Under the pieces are notes generated by a model, which made no database searches, was not told the origin of the DNA, and saw nothing but the letters and a program-made list of their open reading frames with translations. A stretch of DNA of 64,000 nt, taken from the NCBI RefSeq assembly GCF_905404315.1, contig NC_066286.1, forward strand, positions 627,501 through 691,500. The letters are read 5' to 3'. The translations under genes and the position numbers were made by a program. This DNA comes from Leptidea sinapis (lineage: Eukaryota > Arthropoda > Insecta > Lepidoptera > Pieridae). Below, piece by piece: positions 10,806-21,641 of this stretch; position 1 is the first letter of the stretch, and each line of letters opens with the position of its first letter.

Positions 10806-12184
10806 ATGAAACTGTTACTGTGTAAGTATTCTTTAATTTTATTCGGGGAGCAAACTTGTTAAAATCATTGCTTCATTATTATATTATTTACAGTTTTAAT
10901 TTTTTTAGAATATAATGGTCAAGGCTAGTCCATGCGTCGTGCTTGTAAATTTACTTTGATTTATTTAAAATATTATTCTTAAATTTTAAATTGGACTTCC
11001 CAAAGAGACGCTACGTTCACACATTAAAGAACCACATACAGACAGAATGTGTAATGGGGTTTTCTGGTATTCTAACCAGCGTAAGTTTTCCGTACTTGTC
11101 ACTAGTTCCTCATGGGTAGCCTACTTGTTAAAGGCTTAGATTACTGTTATGGAATGGATTAGGCCCCGAGCATTGCTCCAGAGATTATTACACTCATGTG
11201 CACACGATAAATCAAGGGTTGATTTAACAAGACTCCTCGGGTGCAAATGTGTTAAGGAGCCTTTGTCTTCAAGTCTTGAGCCTGTTTCTTTTGAGTCTAT
11301 TGCGGCCAGAGCCAACTGACTATCTGTGTGGATGTAAATACACTTACCAACGTAGCCTTTTTTCGTAATGGCTTCTGCACTTTTTTTTTTTAATCTGTGA
11401 TTTGCCAAATTTCGGGCACTCTCCCTAGATTCCTTATACCGTATTTCCCAGTAATTCAATTGTCATACCAGTCCTATATATATCTGTATATACATCGGTG
11501 TGTCTGTGTTAATATCTATATTTTAAATTTTTTATCACCTACTGTTGGGCGATCTTAATTATTTACCATTTAAAGAAAATAATTTTTTTATTTCAGTTTT
11601 TTCAGCCATTCTCTCAATCGTTGCTTGGGCAAGTGCAAAATCACAACTCTTCTGTGAAGCAGCGTGCGCAAGTGACAACCATCCCGTCTGTGGTACTGAC
11701 GGAAAGACATATACCAACAAATGCTTGTATGTATTGCTAATAATCTATTATGGTGGAGTAAATAGATGTCTGACAAGAAAGACGTTAATAATTTCAAAAA
11801 TTATTTGGAACATATTGAATCATATTATAAACCATACCACCAATTACACAGCTAGCAGCGCTCCTGATATTGTTGTATTAGAAGAGAGTGTGAGCGGGGG
11901 TTTGCTTATGGGGTATTTCTAGCATTCTGGACAAGTTTTAACGTGTTATATTGTCACTATAATAATATCTTCGTTAGGTAAACCTTAGAATGTCTGAAGA
12001 ATTATTGCGCTCGTAGATTTATTTTCAACTTATTCCTAGTTCTATATAATAATATTATTTATTCTATCAACAATCTATTCTTAATCTTTAGTTTCAGCGT
12101 TTAATCTTCTTTAATTATACTTACTTTTCACATTTTAGCTGCGAGTGTCGCGGTGCGAAGGTTGCCCACAATGGCGCTTGTTAA
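10806..12184 (+). CDS. Secreted Kazal-type protease inhibitor, copy 1
   Basis: Three exons: 10806-10821, 11597-11726 and 12139-12184, with introns GTAAGT...TTTCAG (phase 1) and GTATGT...TTTTAG (phase 2). The product is 63 residues: a signal peptide of about 19 (MKLLLFFSAI..., likely cleaved after ASA), then one Kazal domain with Cys at 25, 29, 37, 48, 52 and 63. Spacing is C-x3-C-x7-C-x10-C-x3-C-x10-C, with the signature PVCGTDGKTYTNKC and ending VAHNGAC. Kazal domains block serine proteases by presenting a loop as substrate; the P1 residue, second after Cys29, is Ser31, which suggests a subtilisin- or elastase-like target rather than trypsin (inference). Cys50 is an additional, unpaired cysteine. 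The gene probably acts outside the cell (haemolymph, cocoon or gut). All four copies encode the same protein. Confidence 0.88.
11000..11460 (-). pseudogene. LINE RNase H/C-terminal fragment in intron 1 of copy 1
   Basis: The minus strand reads KCIYIHTDSQLALAAIDS, matching the TDSQAAL box of the RNase H domain found in some non-LTR ORF2 proteins. It lies antisense in the first intron of the Kazal gene. Compared with unit 2, 72 bp are missing at about 11056, removing the Cys/His-rich C-terminal stretch. Confidence 0.65.
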
Positions 12185-12276
12185 TAACCTGAACATGGAT
12201 AATTCATCTATTGAGAACTTTGAAGCAAATTTAATATAATATGATCATAATATTTTTATAATGTTATTCAAAACAA

Positions 12277-12282
12277 ATTAAA
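12277..12282 (+). terminator. Poly(A) signal of Kazal copy 1
   Basis: ATTAAA about 93 bases after the stop codon, the only good signal in the 3' region before the next repeat. Confidence 0.45.
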
Positions 12283-12359
12283 GCAATAATTCATTTAAAA
12301 TTTTTGTTTTATTTAATTGGGCTGTTGTTGGCGGTATTGAAATAATTCATCCCCTACCC

Positions 12360-13265
12360 TCCACCAGAATATGACATCGGTACTCAAAGACTTTATTCCA
12401 GGAGGGTACAGTCAGAGAATCCCCCCACGAGCATTTTCGCCCGAGCTGCCCGTCGTATTCTGGCGAAGTCACGGAATCACACGTGTCCGAGGACAAACGA
12501 GGCAGTTATACCACTGCATACACGACAGACACAGATATATTTACCTAGCAATACGTCATATTCCTATAGATCCAAAAGAAGCTTTTTGAGGCGTTCTGTA
12601 TGCAGCGATACCCACCACCCTAGCGCCCTGGTAACATTGGTCTAGTGATTGATTAGTTATTGTGCTCGATTTTCACTAACCGTTGCGAAATGGCTGTCGC
12701 TTGCTGGTTAACCGTCAAACTGTCACCGAAAGGCACCGAAGAGGATGGGATGAAGAGTTCCATACCTTGCAGTATCATATCAGCAACAGCGTAAACAGCG
12801 GCTTCTGAATCATACAGCGAAAAACAGGTTTGCCTCCACGAGAAAGACGCAAATAATACCGCATCTCATCAAACACTGCTAACCTATAGTGCCACACGCA
12901 GCAGTAAGCTAAACAATGGAGCTGTCTGATCCGGCGCGTGATAGGCACAGTGCTCCGGATCAGAGAGTGATCAGATGACCACAGAGGAGGGTCAGGGAAA
13001 CTAGGTAGCCGCCCGGAAGTGAGGTCAACAGAAGGTTCAACACTGCAGATGTATGATCGCAATACCCAGTTGTGTCTGACCATGTGCTAAGGCGAAGTCG
13101 TGAACAGACATTACATGATCGGTGGTACGTGAGCCTCGCCATTCAGTGTGGTGGGCGTTAAAATCGCCAAGAAACACGATCTTCGCAGTGGGGATCTGTT
13201 CCAACACGGAATCTCTAGCCATTTGGAAGTGCTCTTGGAGCCGGGCCGAGCGGTAAAGCTCTCGG
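12360..13265 (-). pseudogene. LINE endonuclease fragment (unit 1)
   Basis: Minus-strand reading starts near 13222 with VLEQIPTAKIVFLGDFNAHH (GDFN catalytic box intact), then TEWRGSRTTDHVMSVHDFALAHG. It continues in other frames through SGRLPSFPDPPLWSSDHSLI (SDH catalytic box) to the endonuclease-RT linker around 12780-12860. Frameshifts near 13080 and 12960 inactivate it. 12371-12589 is open on + for 72 codons in all units but has no recognisable relatives. The left-arm copy has a unique base near 12856 (Tyr for Phe in the linker). Confidence 0.75.
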
Positions 13266-13540
13266 ATCTTCTGGGACTCCTCTCAATATGGGGGTACCAC
13301 AAGGGTCACGTCTTCGGCCATTTTTTATGAAAGAGGAGAACACAGGAGCTTATGGGTCACCTGATGTTAAGTGATCACCACAGCCCACATTCTCTTGCAA
13401 CTCCAGAGGCATCACAGCAGCGTTGCCGGCCTTTTTAAAAATGTACCCGCTTATTTTAAGGTAAGGTAATGTCATATCGTCCTGGAAACACCGCACAAAA
13501 TGGCCCACATAGCTTGGTTGAACGTGGAAGAAAGCCTCTT
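13266..13540 (+). mobile_element. Fused RT motif and Jockey-type LINE tail (unit 1/2 border)
   Basis: 13266-13325 (+) encodes GTPLNMGVPQGSRLRPFF, the RT motif with GVPQGS. It abuts, at 13321, the 3' tail of a Jockey-type LINE in reverse orientation (CACCTGATGTTAAGTGATCA at 13358-13377 and GCGTTGCCGGCC). That tail also occurs at 54580-54720 with its ORF. The junction between units 1 and 2 falls in this patch. Confidence 0.65.
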
Positions 13541-13843
13541 AAGAGGCCGGCTCCGCAAATTACTTAAGGAATTTAAATAATTGCTTACTGTGTTACTATA
13601 TATTTTGAAATCGATGTTGACGTCTAAAATTAACACGTAACTATTTGTACCTAAATATTTACCAATAACACTACATAGTTCTAATACAAATCTGTTTTTA
13701 TGAGTATCGGGCGGTCTGTACTCCGCACATAAACCTATCTTACAGCGATTACCTACACTTATTTTGCCCGTGATACATTCAAACTTCTTAACACACACAA
13801 TACTTTCTATAAATGTTACATTTTTATGTATATTTAAAGGCAA
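13541..13843 (-). pseudogene. LINE endonuclease fragment (unit 2)
   Basis: Unit-2 version of 7530-7765: GLCAEYRPPDTHKN and VLILDVNIDFKIYSNTV, then an abrupt join to unrelated codons at about 13560. Lacks the DHVFIRN part that unit 1 has. Confidence 0.65.
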
Positions 13844-13959
13844 CTATATGGTAAAAATGCGTGAACAGCACCTTAGAAACTTTATGTATCCTAAATATAT
13901 AATTGACTTACAAAGGAGAAGTACAAAGTGTAAGTAACATTTCAAAAAAAAATATAATG

Positions 13960-14660
13960 TGCACTAAAAAGTATAAAAATTATTGCGTATTTTTATAGAA
14001 TCTAATTGATTAATGTAATTCTTGTTGCGATTATGGTTATTTTTGGAGTCAGTGTCATCTAATACATAGTTATAGGTGAGGAATGAACGTAAGTGCTTTG
14101 CAATTTGATAACAGACAGAAATTCTGCCACAGATCGCACCCTTACCGTAAGTCGCTAAGGCGTCCCATTGATCATCATATTCGACTACGATAATAACTTG
14201 ACCATAACTATGTTATGGTAGATGACTTAAATATCCGGATATCATAAAAAAGATTCGGCCGAGTATCGTTAGTTTGCTCCTAAGAATTGAATAGTTCCGT
14301 TACTTTGTCATGGATTCCGTAATCAGAGCCTAACCAAACTCACCAAACTATCCTTTAGGTATATCCTTTCCAATAAAAAAAGAATCATCAAAATCGGTTA
14401 GCGCGATATTGAGTTATTCGTAAATTTATCATCCACTTCTATACGTACGCATAGGAAATTTAAGACTTTTTATGGTTTTCTCATTGATGCCACTGTCAGA
14501 TCTGGACAAAATTACAATGAGACCACACGGGAAGCACCAGCCTTCAAGTAAAAAAAATTATCAAAATCGGTTCACCCAGTCGATAGTTTTGAGGTAACAA
14601 ACATAAAAAAAGAACATACCGACGAATTAAGAACCTCCTCCTTTTTGAAGTCGGTTAAAA
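13960..14660. repeat. Lepidopteran interspersed repeat (unit 2)
   Basis: Copy of 7900-8590, about 2-3 per cent different (for example ATATTCGACTACGATAATAA against ATTTCGACTATTATAATTA). Confidence 0.65.
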
Positions 14661-14669
14661 AGTTGCTAC

Positions 14670-16080
14670 TTTCTTAGCGGAAAGTGAATCGTGTTCTTAA
14701 TAACTTTAAAAAAATAGTGAACCATACAGAAAAGGAAAATTTAATTGATGAAAGATATGATGAGAATACTTTATTCGACTTTTTTGTAAATCAAAGTACT
14801 GAAAATAAATACCCAACATGAAACTACTAAAGACAAGGCCCTTGGCATGTGCGCAAGAACGAATTAACAAAAATGTACCTACTCTGTGCTCCTGTCAAAT
14901 CAGACTTTAATGGAAGAGCGTTCATAACTTGTTTTAATCAGTTTATTTTTACGAAAACACCTAAGCAAACCTTCAATTTGTTATTCAAAGATCTATATAT
15001 AATACTATATAATACTATTATTAAATAAGTACTAAAAAGGCTATAAAGCGCTATAAAGCGCGTTATCCAAATTCTCTTAAAATAGGATTCTTAAGACCCA
15101 TATGTAAAAAAGGCAGCCGTAATGATTAAAATAATAACCGACCCCTACTACTACTTGCTTTAATGTACTATTTGCTTAGATAAAATAATTGAAGGATTTC
15201 TATGTAACCAAATTAACAAATTTTTGTTAATTTGGTAACATAGAAATCCTTCTTATCCAAAATCCTTCAAATCCAAATTATTAAAAACCAGTTCGGTTTT
15301 CAGAAAAAGAAAAGCACTACCCAGTTATTGCGAACAGATGATGTAAATAGATCGCTTCATAATAAACTTCTCGTTTTAGCTCTATTTATTGATTTTAGCA
15401 GGGCGTTTGATATGCTAAATAATAAAATACTATTGCACAATATCGCATACTAGGACCACTTCTAGTTTTAATAGAGTTACAATGAAGATAGATGCGTGAA
15501 AGTCAAAGTAGCCAATAAATTTAGCAACATAATCACAACAATTAAAGGAACAGCTCAGTGATCGACCATAGGACCTACTGAGCATTTACTTTATGTTAAT
15601 GATATGTGTAACATTATACAACATGTGTAACATTGTACAATTTTCTGATGGCACATGCCTTATGGTAGCTCATAAAGACTTAGAAGCTGCAGAAATAACT
15701 ATGCAAAATAACTTTACTGTATTGTGTAAATGGGCTCATGATGTCGGCCTAGTAGAAAATGCTCAAAAATCTAAAATTATACATATTCATTTTCACATAT
15801 CTCACCTCTACTTCGCCAACTATCATTGCTCACACCCATCAATGCTTGAATACTGAAATAATTAGTCTGATCTGTCGTTGTCCAAAAAATAGAAACTGCA
15901 TAATATTGAATGTGTGTGCTTTAAACTACGACCTATACTCAATTAACTATTTATATTAAAACCAAAGCTGCCACACACTACTATGAGATTAATTTACACA
16001 GCTCTAGCAGATTCAATTATTAACTATGACCTGATTAGTTATGGGAGAACTTCTAAAACTCATATTAATGAAATTTATTA
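14670..16080 (+). pseudogene. LINE reverse-transcriptase relic (unit 2)
   Basis: Same relic as 8595-10040. Reads VQFSDGTCLMVAHKDLEAAE and TVLCKWAHDVGLVENAQKSK without the stop present in unit 1 (15593-15856 is open). YADD is replaced by FSDG, so no activity is expected. Confidence 0.7.
15191..15252. repeat. 30-bp snap-back hairpin (unit 2)
   Basis: GAAGGATTTCTATGTAACCA... (15191-15220) is followed after 3 bases by its reverse complement (15224-15252). Unit 1 has the first arm but unrelated sequence instead of the second arm, so the second arm was copied from the first after the units separated. Confidence 0.8.
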
Positions 16081-16198
16081 AATTCAAATGAAAATGTTAA
16101 AATTATGTATAATTAAATAAAATAAATAACTATAAACATGATAAACGTATGTTGTTTACACATTGCAAGATATGATCAAATTAAATATGTAATTCTAA

Positions 16199-16270
16199 GA
16201 GAAGTTAATTAACCATCATTTTTAATAATACTTAATTTATCTTACTATTAAAAATGATGGTTAACTTCTC
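16199..16270. repeat. Hairpin (unit 2)
   Basis: Same hairpin as 10152-10223. Confidence 0.75.
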
Positions 16271-16759
16271 AGGCCTTCTTCTAAGGCCCAGCAATTAAGA
16301 AACATAATAAAATCCAAGAGATTTTGCATTCTAAAGACCAAAAACATCTATGGCACAAGAATGCTAAGTAATTATATTACCTAATGTTTTTAACGATGTT
16401 TTTAATGATTTGAAGTTAATCTACAAAATTTATATAAAATGAATGGAAAATAACAACCATATTTATGTGAAGACTTATGTTAATATAAATATACCATTAT
16501 TTAATTATTATAGTAATGTAACGAAATCGCCAACGCTCGAATCGCTTACCCAGAAAAACCCTTTAGGGAATTGAGTGACCGAGTTTAAATTACTTTACTA
16601 AATATAGTGCAAAAGTATCTACATGATTAAAAAGTATCAAACTTTCCATAAGCTGAATTATAATATGTAAATCATTAATTTAAATGATAAAATATCAAAA
16701 CAACATACCTCATTAAAAAAAACTAATAAATATTATAATTATAAATGTGGTGTTAAACC

Positions 16760-16767
16760 TATATAAG
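16760..16767 (+). promoter_or_regulatory. TATA box of Kazal copy 2
   Basis: TATATAAG, 93 bp before the ATG, as in copy 1. Confidence 0.65.
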
Positions 16768-16852
16768 ACCATTGAAATACGTTCACAATAACAATCACCT
16801 GTAAGTCTCTTTATTGTTTGTTACGTATATAAAGAAAACAAAACCATCAGCC

Positions 16853-18303
16853 ATGAAACTGTTACTGTGTAAGTATTCTTTAATTTTATTCGGGGAGCAA
16901 ACTTGTTAAAATCATTGCTTCATTATTATATTATTTACAGTTTTAATTTTTTAGAATATAATGGTCAAGGCTAGTCCATGCGTCGTGCTTGTAAATTTAC
17001 TTTGATTTATTTAAAATATTATTCTTAAATTTTAAATTAGACTTCCCAAAGAGACGCTAAGTTCACACATTAAAGGACCACATACAGACAGAATATGTAA
17101 TGGAGTTTTATCAGCATTATAAGAGAATCTTCATTCTCTGCAATCACGGACGCCTAGAATTGAAAGGTGTTTGTTTAGAGTCCTGGTATTCTAACCAGCG
17201 TAAGTTTTCCGTACTTAGCACTAGTTCCTCATGGGTAGCCTATTTGTTAAAGGCTAAGATTACGGTTATGGAATGGGTTAAGCCCCGAGCATTGCTCCAG
17301 AGATTATTATACTCATGTGCACACGATAAATCAAGGGTTGATTTAACAAGACTCCCCGGGTGCAAATGTGTTAAAGAGCCTTTGTCTTCAAGTCTTGAGC
17401 CTGTTTCGTTTGAGTCTATTGCGGCCAGAGCCAACTGACTATCTGTGTGGATGTAAATACACTTACCAACGTAGCCTTTTTTCGTAATGGCTTCTGCACT
17501 TTTTTTTTTTAATCTGTGATTTGCCAAATTTCGGGCACTCTCCCTAGATTCCGTATACCGTATTTCCCAGTAATTCAATTGTCATACCAGTCCTATATAT
17601 ATCTGTATATACATCGGTGTGTCTGTGCTAATATCTATATTTTAAATTTTTTATCACCTACTGTTGGGCGATCTTAATTATTTACCATTTAAAGAAAATA
17701 ATTTTTTTATTTCAGTTTTTTCAGCCATTCTCTCAATCGTTGCTTGGGCAAGTGCAAAATCACAACTCTTCTGTGAAGCAGCGTGCGCAAGTGACAACCA
17801 TCCCGTCTGTGGTACTGACGGAAAGACATATACCAACAAATGCTTGTATGTATTGCTAATAATCTATTATGGTGGAGTAAATAGATGTCTGACAAGAAAG
17901 ACGTTAATAATTTCAAAAATTATTTGGAACATATTGAATCATATTATAAACCATACCACCAATTACACAGCTAGCAGCGCTCCTGATATTGTTGTATTAG
18001 AAGAGAGTGTGAGCGGGGGTTTGCTTATGGGGTATTTCTAGCATTCTGGACAAGTTTTAACGTGTTATATTGTCACTATAATAATATCTTCGTTAGGTAA
18101 ACCTTAGAATGTCTGAAGAATTATTGCGCTCGTAGATTTATTTTCAACTTATTCCTAGTTCTATATAATAATATTATTTATTCTATCAACAATCTATTCT
18201 TAATCTTTAGTTTCAGCGTTTAATCTTCTTTAATTATACTTACTTTTCACATTTTAGCTGCGAGTGTCGCGGTGCGAAGGTTGCCCACAATGGCGCTTGT
18301 TAA
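16853..18303 (+). CDS. Secreted Kazal-type protease inhibitor, copy 2
   Basis: Exons 16853-16868, 17716-17845 and 18258-18303; same splice signals, phases and 63-residue product as copy 1 (Cys 25, 29, 37, 48, 50, 52, 63; P1 Ser31). Intron 1 is 847 bp against 775 in copy 1, because it keeps 72 bp of the antisense LINE fragment. No coding difference from copy 1 was seen, so either the duplication is recent or the copies are kept alike by conversion. Expression should be driven by the TATA box at 16760, which was duplicated with the gene. Confidence 0.88.
17039..17580 (-). pseudogene. LINE RNase H and C-terminal fragment in intron 1 of copy 2
   Basis: KCIYIHTDSQLALAAIDS (RNase H TDSQ box) followed downstream in another frame by CRE...TPLHILSVCGPLMCEL, which fits the Cys/His-rich tail after RNase H in such ORF2 proteins. 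It is antisense to the Kazal gene. Stops inside show decay. Confidence 0.65.
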
Positions 18304-18395
18304 TAACCTGAACATGGATAATTCATCTATTGAGAACTTTGAAGCAAATTTAATATAATATGATCATAATATTTTTATAATGTTATTCAAAACAA

Positions 18396-18401
18396 ATTAA
18401 A
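18396..18401 (+). terminator. Poly(A) signal of Kazal copy 2
   Basis: ATTAAA at the same relative place as in copy 1. Confidence 0.45.
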
Positions 18402-18478
18402 GCAATAATTCATTTTAAATTTTTGTTTTATTTAATTGGGCTGTTGTTGGCGGTATTGAAATAATTCATCCCCTACCC

Positions 18479-19384
18479 TCCACCAGAATATGACATCGGT
18501 ACTCAAAGACTTTATTCCAGGAGGGTACAGTCAGAGAATCCCCCCACGAGCATTTTCGCCCGAGCTGCCCGTCGTATTCTGGCGAAGTCACGGAATCACA
18601 CGTGTCCGAGGACAAACGAGGCAGTTATACCACTGCATACACGACAGACACAGATATATTTACCTAGCAATACGTCATATTCCTATAGATCCAAAAGAAG
18701 CTTTTTGAGGCGTTCTGTATGCAGCGATACCCACCACCCTAGCGCCCTGGTAACATTGGTCTAGTGATTGATTAGTTATTGTGCTCGATTTTCACTAACC
18801 GTTGCGAAATGGCTGTCGCTTGCTGGTTAACCGTCAAACTGTCACCGAAAGGCACCGAAGAGGATGGGATGAAGAGTTCCATACCTTGCAGTATCATATC
18901 AGCAACAGCGTAAACAGCGGCTTCTGAATCATACAGCGAAAAACAGGTTTGCCTCCACGAGAAAGACGCAAATAAAACCGCATCTCATCAAACACTGCTA
19001 ACCTATAGTGCCACACGCAGCAGTAAGCTAAACAATGGAGCTGTCTGATCCGGCGCGTGATAGGCACAGTGCTCCGGATCAGAGAGTGATCAGATGACCA
19101 CAGAGGAGGGTCAGGGAAACTAGGTAGCCGCCCGGAAGTGAGGTCAACAGAAGGTTCAACACTGCAGATGTATGATCGCAATACCCAGTTGTGTCTGACC
19201 ATGTGCTAAGGCGAAGTCGTGAACAGACATTACATGATCGGTGGTACGTGAGCCTCGCCATTCAGTGTGGTGGGCGTTAAAATCGCCAAGAAACACGATC
19301 TTCGCAGTGGGGATCTGTTCCAACACGGAATCTCTAGCCATTTGGAAGTGCTCTTGGAGCCGGGCCGAGCGGTAAAGCTCTCGG
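18479..19384 (-). pseudogene. LINE endonuclease fragment (unit 2)
   Basis: Copy of 12360-13265 at offset 6119 with GDFNAHH and SDH boxes and the same frameshifts. Confidence 0.75.
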
Positions 19385-19659
19385 ATCTTCTGGGACTCCT
19401 CTCAATATGGGGGTACCACAAGGGTCACGTCTTCGGCCATTTTTTATGAAAGAGGAGAACACAGGAGCTTATGGGTCACCTGATGTTAAGTGATCACCAC
19501 AGCCCACATTCTCTTGCAACTCCAGAGGCATCACAGCAGCGTTGCCGGCCTTTTTAAAAATGTACCCGCTTATTTTAAGGTAAGGTAATGTCATATCGTC
19601 CTGGAAACACCGCACAAAATGGCCCACATAGCTTGGTTGAACGTGGAAGAAAGCCTCTT
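19385..19659 (+). mobile_element. Fused RT motif and Jockey-type LINE tail (unit 2/3 border)
   Basis: Copy of 13266-13540 at offset 6119. Confidence 0.65.
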
Positions 19660-19962
19660 AAGAGGCCGGCTCCGCAAATTACTTAAGGAATTTAAATAAT
19701 TGCTTACTGTGTTACTATATATTTTGAAATCGATGTTGACGTCTAAAATTAACACGTAACTATTTGTACCTAAATATTTACCAATAACACTACATAGTTC
19801 TAATACAAATCTGTTTTTATGAGTATCGAGCGGTCTGTACTCCGCACATAAACCTATCTTACAGCGATTACCTACACTTATTTTGCCCGTGATACATTCA
19901 AACTTCTTAACACACACAATACTTTCTATAAATGTTACATTTTTATGTATATTTAAAGGCAA
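19660..19962 (-). pseudogene. LINE endonuclease fragment (unit 3)
   Basis: Copy of 13541-13843; a private change turns RPPDTH into RPLDTH near 19829. Confidence 0.65.
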
Positions 19963-20079
19963 CTATATGGTAAAAATGCGTGAACAGCACCTTAGAAACT
20001 TTATGTATCCTAAATATATAATTGACTTACAAAGGAGAAGTACAAAGTGTAAGTAACATTTCAAAAAAAAATATAATGT

Positions 20080-20780
20080 GCACTAAAAAGTATAAAAATT
20101 ATTGCGTATTTTTATAGAATCTAATTGATTAATCTAATTCTTGTTGCGATTATGGTTATTTTTGGAGTCAGTGTCATCTAATACATAGTTATAGGTGAGG
20201 AATGAACGTAAGTGCTTTGCAATTTGATAACAGACAGAAATTCTGCCACAGATCGCACCCTTACCGTAAGTCGCTAAGGCGTCCCATTGATCATCATATT
20301 CGACTACGATAATAACTTGACCATAACTATGTTATGGTAGATGACTTAAATATCCGGATATCATAAAAAAGATTCGGCCGAGTATCGTTAGTTTGCTCCT
20401 AAGAATTGAATAGTTCCGTTACTTTGTCATGGATTCCGTAATCAGAGCCTAACCAAACTCACCAAACTATCCTTTAGGTATATCCTTTCCAATAAAAAAA
20501 GAATCATCAAAATCGGTTAGCGCGATATTGAGTTATTCGTAAATTTATCATCCACTTCTATACGTACGCATAGGAAATTTAAGACTTTTTATGGTTTTCT
20601 CATTGATGCCACTGTCAGATCTGGACAAAATTACAATGAGACCACACGGGAAGCACCAGCCTTCAAGTAAAAAAAATTATCAAAATCGGTTCACCCAGTC
20701 GATAGTTTTGAGGTAACAAACATAAAAAAAGAACATACCGACGAATTAAGAACCTCCTCCTTTTTGAAGTCGGTTAAAAA
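20080..20780. repeat. Lepidopteran interspersed repeat (unit 3)
   Basis: Copy of 13960-14660; differs at 20134 (C where unit 2 has G). Confidence 0.65.
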
Positions 20781-20789
20781 GTTGCTACT

Positions 20790-21641
20790 TTCTTAGCGGA
20801 AAGTGAATCGTGTTCTTAATAACTTTAAAAAAATAGTGAACCATACAGAAAAGGAAAATTTAATTGATGAAAGATATGATGAGAATACTTTATTCGACTT
20901 TTTTGTAAATCAAAGTACTGAAAATAAATACCCAACATGAAACTACTAAAGACAAGGCCCTTGGCATGTGCGCAAGAACGAATTAACAAAAATGTACCTA
21001 CTCTGTGCTCCTGTCAAATCAGACTTTAATGGAAGAGCGTTCATAACTTGTTTTAATCAGTTTATTTTTACGAAAACACCTAAGCAAACCTTCAATTTGT
21101 TATTCAAAGATCTATATATAATACTATATAATACTATTATTAAATAAGTACTAAAAAGGCTATAAAGCGCTATAAAGCGCGTTATCCAAATTCTCTTAAA
21201 ATAGGATTCTAAAGACCCATATGTAAAAAAGGCAGCCGTAATGATTAAAATAATAACCGACCCCTACTACTACTTGCTTTAATGTACTATTTGCTTAGAT
21301 AAAATAATTGAAGGATTTCTATGTAACCAAATTAACAAATTTTTGTTAATTTGGTTACATAGAAATCCTTCTTATCCAAAATCCTTCAAATCCAAATTAT
21401 TAAAAACCAGTTCGGTTTTCAGAAAAAGAAAAGCACTACCCAGTTATTGCGAACAGATGATGTAAATAGATCGCTTCATAATAAACTTCTCGTTTTAGCT
21501 CTATTTATTGATTTTAGCAGGGCGTTTGATATGCTAAATAATAAAATACTATTGCACAATATCGCATACTAGGACCACTTCTAGTTTTAATAGAGTTACA
21601 ATGAAGATAGATGCGTGAAAGTCAAAGTAGCCAATAAATTT
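20790..21641 (+). pseudogene. LINE reverse-transcriptase relic (unit 3), cut by the junction
   Basis: Copy of the first part of 14670-16080, ending at the palindrome junction just after the IDFSRAFDML segment. Includes the 30-bp hairpin at 21310-21371, with one arm base different from its mirrored copy. Confidence 0.7.

Larger units (their letters stand above)
7175..13270 (+). repeat. Tandem unit 1 (left arm)
   Basis: First copy of the ~6.1-kb block. Similarity to unit 2 starts weakly at the motif around 7180 (matching about 13280) and becomes continuous from about 7463. It is nearly identical from about 11.1 kb onward (offset exactly 6119) but a few per cent divergent with indels between 7.5 and 11 kb. 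Compared with unit 2 it lacks 72 bp in intron 1 of the Kazal gene and keeps about 55 bp near 9790-9845. Confidence 0.85.
13271..19389 (+). repeat. Tandem unit 2 (left arm)
   Basis: Second copy, 6119 bp downstream of unit 1 across the Kazal region. Carries Kazal copy 2 with a longer first intron. Almost identical to unit 3 over the part that unit 3 retains. Confidence 0.85.
1..21641 (+). repeat. Left arm of a 43.8-kb palindrome
   Basis: The whole segment reappears as its reverse complement at 22168-43809. I compared many anchors along the arm; the two coordinates always sum to 43810 before about 8793 and to 43809 after it. Only about a dozen differences were noticed, for example C6937 against T on the mirrored copy, C7603 against a change that creates a stop in the right arm, and a 1-bp indel near 8793. 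The arm starts at or before the first base of the window, so its true outer end is not visible. It contains the Kazal copies 1 and 2 and transposon debris. Confidence 0.97.
19390..21641 (+). repeat. Tandem unit 3, truncated at the junction
   Basis: Third copy of the block, cut off by the inversion junction before reaching the Kazal gene. Differs from unit 2 by isolated substitutions, such as the base at 21211 and one that changes Pro to Leu in the endonuclease fragment ending at 19962. Confidence 0.85.

Noticed and set aside
11545..11922. A single-exon 125-residue protein containing the Kazal motif
   Set aside because: Only 11597-11726 is exon. The reading upstream of TTTCAG and downstream of GTATGT is intron; the paralogue has the same exon borders.
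12371..12589. 72-codon frame on + present in all four units
   Set aside because: No start context, family or codon signal; its repetition is explained by the duplication of the unit.
12960..13302. Overlapping small frames on the minus strand as separate genes
   Set aside because: They are successive frames of one frameshifted LINE endonuclease.
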